From NCBI RefSeq assembly GCF_041381155.1, contig NC_091149.1, forward strand, positions 8,200,609-8,264,608: DNA of 64,000 bases. Direction: 5' to 3'. Shown in pieces: positions 57,480 to 64,000 of this stretch. The position numbers and the translations under genes are program-made. The notes under the pieces were generated by a model that made no database searches, had not been told where the DNA came from, and saw nothing but the letters and a program-made list of their open reading frames with translations. Each line of letters opens with the position of its first letter. Positions within the stretch are counted from its first letter, which is position 1. This DNA is from Argopecten irradians. Its lineage: Eukaryota > Mollusca > Bivalvia > Pectinida > Pectinidae.

Positions 57480-57988
57480 CCTGTTCACCTAATTCGTGTC
57501 GTTCAGAAGTGCTTTTGGGTAAATTACCCAGGGAGAATGTTGGGAGAAATCACAACAGAAATACAATTTAATGTTTCTATGTCCAGATTTAAATGCTCAA
57601 TGTAAGAATCTAGTACTTGCACATCAACAAATACAAGACATATGAAAAAAAAAAAAAATAGAACATTGTCATGTTTACAAGATATCGGATTGAAAGAATC
57701 GTTATATTGCGTATGATTATATAAAAGATCTTAAATGAATAAAACTCGTCTCGGAAGTTTTAATTTTGTTCTCGGAAATGTATGGTTTTGGGATTTACTG
57801 ATTTAACGAGCCGTGTTAAAATTTAGAAATTGAAACTTTGCACTTCTCGATGGAAGTAACCGGAAATTGTTTTATCTCCTTCCCTTGATGAATTTCTTAT
57901 GAGCAGCTACATCTATATTTACGACCTAAATAAATGTTTGCGTCATTATAGTCTTAGTGTCACAAGTAAAATTCACGTTTGCGTTATA
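57480..57988. repeat. 5' module, distal copy, with ~320-bp extra sequence
   Basis: 57480-57645 matches 47975-48195. Then 57646-57965 is absent from the 48-kb copy, and TTCACGTTTGCGTTA resumes the match up to the transposon. Confidence 0.6.
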
Positions 57989-59560
57989 GGAGATTTCAGA
58001 AAAGATGGCGTGACGTCACAGAAACTTTACATCCGGGTCCTCAAAGGTACAAACACAGTATGGCGACTAATAAAAACAATAACAGATACGTACATCCCTG
58101 CTACAAAATCGATACTTTGACAAAAGTATACACATTCATACTTGCACATTCCGATTTTAAAATTGTTTCTTATGGTTTCAGAGGTTACAGACATTTATAT
58201 TTTTATATTTACAATTGTTTATTGCTAAAAATATTTGTGTAGATTTAGTGTTGAAGCCAGCTTGCGAAGCGGTGTCGGGCCGTCAGAGTACCCGTTTTTT
58301 CTTCACAGGTAGAAATCCATGTTGTAAAAAGTTATGAATAAATAATTGATTTTATTGTGTAATGTTTCTGTTATACATGAAAAAACTGTTCACAACACTA
58401 TTAATATAACGAAATGTGAACCACCTTGCCAGACCACGGCCGCTCGTGCATGGCTTCGCTAGTAGATCACCTCAGGCCACAGCCCATAGTTAGGAATTTA
58501 ATTATATAAATACGTAATTACCAACACATATCTCAAGAAGTACTTATAAAAGATATATATTTCTTTCTTTACCATGTATATCTGGTTTCAAAGGAATGCT
58601 TTCAACCACTGTGTTACACTTATATGCAGATCTACGCAATGTAAATGTACATTGTATGGCTGCCGATCGCGATATCTCGAAAAATTCTAATGTTGAAATC
58701 GGTCAGTTTTAATGCTGTAGAGTTTATCTTTTTAATTTCAGTCTTTTCATTCCATGGGCTGCTAAATGAAGTCTCAAATTGAAGTGATATTATTTTTAAA
58801 TAATTCGAATACATGTTTGATAGACTACATTTAGATTCGTGAACACTATATGTAAATGCCGACCAGGACACATTGCGCACGGCTTCGAAAATCCTAAAAT
58901 ACTAAAAGTTTTGTTTAAAAATGTGATAAAAAGTAACTATAAACTTACTCATTTGTATGCCATAAACCAACTTTCAAAATTTCTGACTAAAGAATTATCC
59001 AGAATACGTAATTTTGTGACTCTGAAAAAGGACGAAATTCGAAATCTCGCTAGCACTGTACGTAATGGCTGCCGTGCGCTTGGGGTAATCTACGAAAGCA
59101 AACTTTAATTTGGTCTTAATCACACATCGTAAGGTGTTTTACCAAGTAAGACTAAGAAAACAGTAATCGCTTATTAAAATTTCAGTACGATATTTGCGGA
59201 ACTTGGAATTTAATTTGTAATTTCAAGTTGATATTTGCAATATTCTGTCAATGTTTATACATAATGGCGAATGTGGTTTTTTTCGTGTCGGTCGAAAATA
59301 GAGTATAAACGTCGTAAAATATATGAATACCATATGTTTATACCTAAATATTATTGTTACATATTTTTATTTACACCTTTTGAAATTAAGATAAAGCAAC
59401 AATTCTCGGATTGCGGTACTATTTATTACAATAAAATGTAAACAAACATCGAAGCGGCTGTGTTCCCACCATGTTGATGTGTACAGATCTACGGAGTTGT
59501 ACCTTTGAGCGCCCGGATGTACCTTTGTGTGACGTCATCGCCATCTTTTCTGAAATCTCC
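57989..59560. mobile_element. 1.57-kb DNA transposon-like element with long inverted ends
   Basis: Ends GGAGATTTCAGAAAAGATGG and its mirror, then TGACGTCAC and a diverged region with ACATCCGGG and CTCAAAGGTAC on both sides, giving ~80-bp inverted ends. TA flanks each side. The 48-kb paralogue has the uninterrupted site (GCGTTATTATGTTC). An 89-codon ORF (58839-59108) shows no transposase motif, so it is non-autonomous. Confidence 0.82.
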
Positions 59561-59814
59561 TATTATGTTCAAACACACGAGAATAGTTGGTGGGTGGATG
59601 AGAAGATCTATAACCGGGAAGTGTGTTCATCGCTTTCGAAATTAATCGCTCGTCAAACTTACCAGACTTACTGCAATTAAAATGGTGATATCAGAGGAAC
59701 ATGACTACGTATAATATGTAGTATGTCAATCAATAAACCAAATTAAAATCAATCAATTATTGAATAGTGTGAAATATCTTACATCGTATAAAACAGTTCG
59801 AAAAAAATTCTTAC

Positions 59815-59857
59815 CAATCGTTAGGTATGTCCTATCCCTTGTATGACTCTCCCGTGA
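59815..59857 (-). other. Putative non-coding 5' exon of copy 5
   Basis: GGATAGGACATACCTAACG then ATTG with donor GTAAGAATTT. Counterpart of 44621. It would give a ~4-kb 5' intron containing the 1.57-kb element. Confidence 0.45.
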
Positions 59858-60113
59858 ACTAAACAAAAAATCAGTTCTATATACGTATTCAAATCACGTT
59901 ATCATATTTATGTCAGAGACGCATGTCTACTCATACTATGGTGAGATAGCACACTAATGTCTACACATCAATATAAAAAATATGTATATATGCCATGTGT
60001 GTATGTGTGTAGTTGCCTCCGTTTACTTATCGGCTGCTCACCCGCTGTGTAGAAGTGTCACCGACGTCAAGTGATTCCCGTGGAGGTAACTGGGTGAGGT
60101 ACATGGCATTGAA

Positions 60114-60230
60114 TATACCGCAGTCTCCCGAAACACGCACCTCGCACAACATACACGCAACACACTGCATACATGGGAGGCCGTCCTTACATGACCATAG
60201 CTGTTAATAAGACTTTAATTAAACAAACAA
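60114..60230 (+). mobile_element. SINE family A, short copy with 13-bp target duplication
   Basis: 5'-truncated at ATACCGCAGTCTCCCG; terminal hairpin and AATTAAACAAACAA tail. Flanks ACATGGCATTGAA at 60101-60113 and 60231-60243, perfect. The paralogous modules at 44.93 and 48.75 kb have the empty ACATGGCATTG site. Confidence 0.92.
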
Positions 60231-60306
60231 ACATGGCATTGAAACAAAGAACACGATGCTAATTTCAATAGATAAAAGAAGAATTGACTACCAATTACCA
60301 TTTTGT

Positions 60307-60385
60307 CAATCTAATTAAATTAAGATCCATATAACCACTCTTATCAAACGTAGTGATAATCAGGATCTGGATTTTCATCAGATTG
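60307..60385. mobile_element. Small 9-bp-TSD MITE, third paralogous copy
   Basis: As 45048, with a few substitutions; the right flank TCATTTTGT is kept. Confidence 0.8.
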
Positions 60386-60540
60386 TCATTTTGTATTTGT
60401 GTATCCTTCTGAATATAATTCACTCGTAATTAAATCTAATTGTACCCCCTGACGGCTGCACACGGGTTAACCGATTGCACGTTGTGTGAAATTGTTTTCG
60501 TAACCTAAAGTCTTCACACAAGGGTACCTCTCAATTAAAT

Positions 60541-61105
60541 ATATTTAAACTTTCAAGGACAAACAAATAGGTATAAAATATTCAATACTATTATGTTCAA
60601 ATGGGCTGAACCACTTAGGTTGGACACAAGTGTTAACAACAGTTTCTCAACTGTTTTGGGTTCAGTAAAGGTACTTCAAACCCCATAAAAAGTCCATCGG
60701 AACCCCCCATGGCAAGCCTTATTTTCGGTATAAATCCAAACTTGCCGCCATAACTGTACGTTCAATTTTAATATAGACATACTATATTAAAATTGATCGA
60801 CCAGAAAATAATATTGAGATGTCAAATCTAACCAATTACAGGATAAACAATCCGTTTGATACCATTTTTGTCATCTAATGTAGACTATTGGAACTGATCG
60901 ACCAGAAAATAATATTGAGATGTCAAATCTAACCAATTTCAGGATAAACAATCCGTTTGATACCATTTTTGTCTTCTAATGTAGGTCATAGTGACATATT
61001 TGTTAAGGATAGTATTTTGTCTGGCCTTGTATATTGCGAGTTAACTGTTCCCTGTGAACACGATGAAGTAAATTAAAATTGAGCTTAATGACACATCAGT
61101 ACAAC
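60541..61105. repeat. ~550-bp module, nearly identical to 62553-63100
   Basis: CAAATAGGTATAAAATATTC through GTTCCCTGTGAACAC to ACACATCA. It includes an internal ~120-bp direct repeat starting at GATCGACCAGAAAATAATAT (60796, 60898). Diverged copies at 45540 and 49290. Confidence 0.88.
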
Positions 61106-61110
61106 AAAAT

Positions 61111-61735
61111 TTGTTTGTTGGTTTATTTTAACGTCCTATTAACAGCCAGGGGCATGTAAGGACGGCCTCCCATGTATGCAGTGTGTAGCGTGTGTGAAGT
61201 GCGAGGTGAGTGTCTTGGGAGACTGCGGTATGTTCGTGTTGTGTCTTCTTGTATAGTGGAACTGTTTCCCCTTTTTATAGTGCCATATCACTGAAGCTGT
61301 GCATTCTTGGGGTGTGTGTGTGTATGGTTGGGGTGTGTGTGTGTATGGTAATAGTTAAATTAATTATTCTATGGGTATGGTTGCTTGTGCAAGTTTGTAT
61401 ATAAATAGTAGTTATTGTAGAGTTGGTTGTTGGATGCTATATACACTTAACCCAGTAATCCATTGTGGAGTGTATCTGACTTCGTTGTACCATCATATAG
61501 GCGGGTGCTCCAAAAAATAAGCGGAGGAATTTACGTTGTTACATACATACATACATGCCGCCGAAGACATCCCAACCGGTCACATAATACTGACAACGGG
61601 CGAAACAGTCGTCCCACTCCCCGTTTGCTGAGCGGTAAGCAGGAGCAGAAACTACCACTATTATAGACTTTGGTATGTCTCGGCCAGGGGACAGAACCCA
61701 GAGCCGTCCTCACAGGGGCGAGCGCCCAACAGAAA
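61111..61735 (-). mobile_element. SINE family A split by ~260 bp of other sequence
   Basis: Tail, hairpin and first body part to CACTGAAGC (about 61294); the second part from ATGCCGCCGAAGAC (about 61555) to the tRNA-like head ending AGCGCCCAAC. Between them (TG)n, GGGG runs and TACATACATACATAC. Confidence 0.7.
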
Positions 61736-62078
61736 GCCAATTCTATCGCAGTACAACAAGACAATTCTATCGAATGTGAAAAAACGACTTCGCCGATTCT
61801 GATATTTTTGTTTGGAAAATGTGCTGAAAAGAGGAAGTAATTTGACGATAGATGAATTTAAAATCAGTCATGTCATGCTAACCATTGTTTAAATGTAACT
61901 ATGGAAAATGTTTTAAACCATGTGCAAAGTATGCGCGGGGAATGATAATAGATGTGATAGTTGTCTCAATTTGTAGCAGGTTGCCATATAGAAAATATGT
62001 CCAAAATTAGACTTCTATTGCCTGTAGAATTTTTATACACAAATTAAAAAACGACCAATTTGGCGGCTATTCCGAAAA

Positions 62079-62552
62079 GTTTGTTTGTTTGAGTTTTACG
62101 GCCCATCGACAACTAAGGTCATTTAGGGCCAAACTACAGGGCAGGCATCAGTACCAGGATATAAACAAGGACTGTATCTAAACGATCAGGATAAAAAAGG
62201 ACAAATAAAAACTGAAACAAAATTGTAAATGTTGATTTAATACAAGGAGTTGCATAGAATAAAATAGTTTTGGCTAAAACACATGAGAAAACTCATCCCC
62301 AATGTTGATGAAACGATGGGTTGCGTTGAAATGAATATAAGATACGATGAGAAAACGTTCAAATTTTGTTAAAAATTGCCGATCTCTTTGAGATAGTTGA
62401 AAATACGTTTATGTTTCACGGCATGGAACAAAGTGTACATGTCGGAGACATCATACTACTCATCTCGTATGTGTTTAAAATCAATACAATGCAATAAAAC
62501 ATGCTCCATTGTGGGAGGAAAATCACATGCATGGCATGTAGAAGAATCCTCC
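62079..62552 (-). mobile_element. LINE 3' end, 5'-truncated copy with terminal hairpin
   Basis: Minus strand: end of the ORF (knuckle region), 3' UTR, hairpin at 62100-62130 (GGCCC/GGGCC, 21-nt loop), then ACTCAAACAAACAAAC tail. Joined at 62553 directly to the ~550-bp module. Confidence 0.82.
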
Positions 62553-63115
62553 CCTCTGACAAACAAATAGGTATAAAATATTCAATACTATTATGTTCAA
62601 ATGGGCTGAACCACTTAGGTTGGACACAAGTGTTAACAACAGTTTCTCAACTGTTTTGGGTTCAGTAAAGGTACTTCAAACCCCATAAAAAGTCCATTCG
62701 GAACCCCCCATGGCAAGCCTTATTTTCGGTATAAATTCAAACTGGCCGCCATAACTGTACGTTCAATTTTAATATTGACATACTATATTAAAATTGATCG
62801 ACCAGAAAATAATATTGAGATGTCAAATCTAACCAATTACAGGATAAACAATCCGTTTGATACTATTTTTGTCATCTAATGTAGACTATTGGAACTGATC
62901 GACCAGAAAATAATATTGAGATGTCAAATCTAACCAATTTCAGGATAAACAATCCGTTTGATACCATTTTTGTCTTTCTAATGTAGGTCATAGTGACATA
63001 TTTGTTAAGGATAGTATTTTGTCTGGCCTTGTATATTGCGAGTTAACTGTTCCCTGTGAACACAATAACTGAAGTAAATTAAAATTGAGCTTAATGACAC
63101 ATCAATACAACAAAT
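62553..63115. repeat. Second copy of the ~550-bp module
   Basis: Differs from 60541-61105 by few bases, including an inserted AATAACTG-like piece near 63063. Confidence 0.88.
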
Positions 63116-63360
63116 TTTTTTTTTAACATTTTAACGTCCCATGAACAGCTATGGTCATGTAAGGACGGCCTCCCATGTATGCGGTGTGTTGCGTGTATGT
63201 TGTGCGAGGTGCGTGTTTTGGGAGACTGCGGTATATTCATGTAGTGTCTTCTTGTATAGTGGAACTTTTGCCCTTTTTATAGTGCTATATCACTGGAGCA
63301 TGCCGCCGAAGACACCGAGCAACACACCCCACCCGGTCACATTATACTGACAACGGGCGA
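63116..63360 (-). mobile_element. SINE family A, truncated copy
   Basis: ACGTCCCATGAACAGCTATG, GTCATGTAAGGACGGCC and body to GACAACGGGCGA, where LINE sequence starts abruptly. The tail is replaced by a T run. Confidence 0.72.
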
Positions 63361-64000
63361 AATTGTAAATGTTGATTTAATACAAGGAGTTGTATAGAAT
63401 AAAATAGTTTTGGCTAAAACACATGAGAAAACTCATCCCCAATGTTGATGAAACGATGGGTTGCGTTGAAATGAATATAAGATACGATGAGAAAACGTTG
63501 AAATTTTGTTAAAAATGCCGATCTCTTTGAGATAGTTGAAAATACGATTATGTCTCACGGCATGGAACAAAGTGTACATGTCGGAGACATCATAATACTC
63601 ATCTCGTATGTGTTTAAAATCAATACAATGCAATAGAACATGCTCCATTGTGAGAGGAAAATCACATGCATGGCATGTAGAAGAATCCTCCCCTCTCAAT
63701 AGATAGGAATGTGTAAAATATGTGTGTCCAATTCGGAGCCGAGAGAGAACAACTTCCTCTCTGCGGTCTCTCCGAATGGACAGATTAGGATTAAGTGTAG
63801 GTTGTATTTTGAACAGTTTATTGTTTGTTTCGGTAGACCACCTTTGTTGCCAATGGTGTTTAATGGCTGACTGAATGTAAGGTTTGATGTCGGTGTAAGG
63901 TAGTTTCAAATGTGTTTGTGCTAGGCGAAGAGCAGTCTTAGCTGCTTTATCGGCCTTTTCATTTCCCTTTATACCCACATGGCTGGGAATCCAGAGATAA
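63361..64000 (-). mobile_element. I/Nimb-like LINE, C-terminal part, runs off the window
   Basis: Minus strand ORF: GIKGNEKADKAAKTAL (end of RNase H), LNPNLSIRRDRREEV, CHACDFPLTMEHVLLHC knuckle, then FNYLKEIGIFNKIS. Very close to 50507-52310. The 3' UTR is cut at 63361 and fused to a SINE. Confidence 0.85.

Larger units (their letters stand above)
52439..57480. repeat. Segmental duplication, distal copy (A2)
   Basis: Counterpart of 39366-44285, offset about 13.1-13.2 kb. It begins at CATTGGCGGACATTTTC directly after LINE-adjacent sequence. It carries the intact synthetase copy 5. Confidence 0.92.

Noticed and set aside
58839-59108. 89-codon ORF in the 1.57-kb element as a transposase
   Set aside because: Too short and without DDE/D or DNA-binding motifs.

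Overview
The window is animal nuclear DNA. Its AT-rich intergenic sequence, GT-AG introns, dense MITEs, tRNA-derived SINEs and RNase H-bearing LINEs, plus a repeat family ending in (AAAC)n that I associate with bivalves, suggest a lophotrochozoan, most likely a bivalve mollusc. The species call is inference; no search was possible.

Layout. (1) 226-8898, + strand: the 3' part of a CCDC14 (centrosome/centriolar satellite) orthologue. Eight exons are readable, with minisatellites in one intron and in the last exon. Two A runs (exons 5 and 7) each carry one base too many for the reading frame. (2) 8899-18087: a gene-poor repeat block. It holds two hAT-like MITEs with perfect 8-bp target duplications, a TTAA-ended MITE, a 2-kb array of 29-bp units, an almost identical array of 69-bp units, and a palindromic MITE whose left end has been amplified into 245-bp tandem units. 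(3) 18088-55739: five intronless acyl-CoA synthetase coding regions of the ANL/ACSF2-like kind in two subfamilies: A (18.1 kb +, 40.9 kb -, 54.1 kb -) and B (24.3 kb -, 34.8 kb -). Three are intact (18088-19728, 34842-36491, 54099-55739). One has two nonsense codons (24335-25984) and one a single-base frameshift (40900-42539). Each seems to have a non-coding 5' exon and an intron ending just before the ATG. (4) 39366-44285 and 52439-57480 are a recent ~5-kb segmental duplication carrying subfamily-A copies; more distal 5' modules exist in three copies (44.3-46 kb, 47.9-49.9 kb, 57.5-61 kb). (5) 45-50.5 kb is a degenerate mosaic with many small indels and a 24-G run, possibly poorly resolved assembly. 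(6) 50.5-52.3 kb and 62-64 kb hold pieces of an I/Nimb-like LINE with RT end, RNase H and zinc-knuckle.

The most unusual signal is a 3'-terminal hairpin shared by the LINE and by two otherwise unrelated SINE families. The loop has the same length in all, and two stem pairs differ by compensatory changes, which suggests one retrotransposition machinery serves all three. The duplicated modules also give natural empty sites for several insertions, so their relative ages can be read inside this window.
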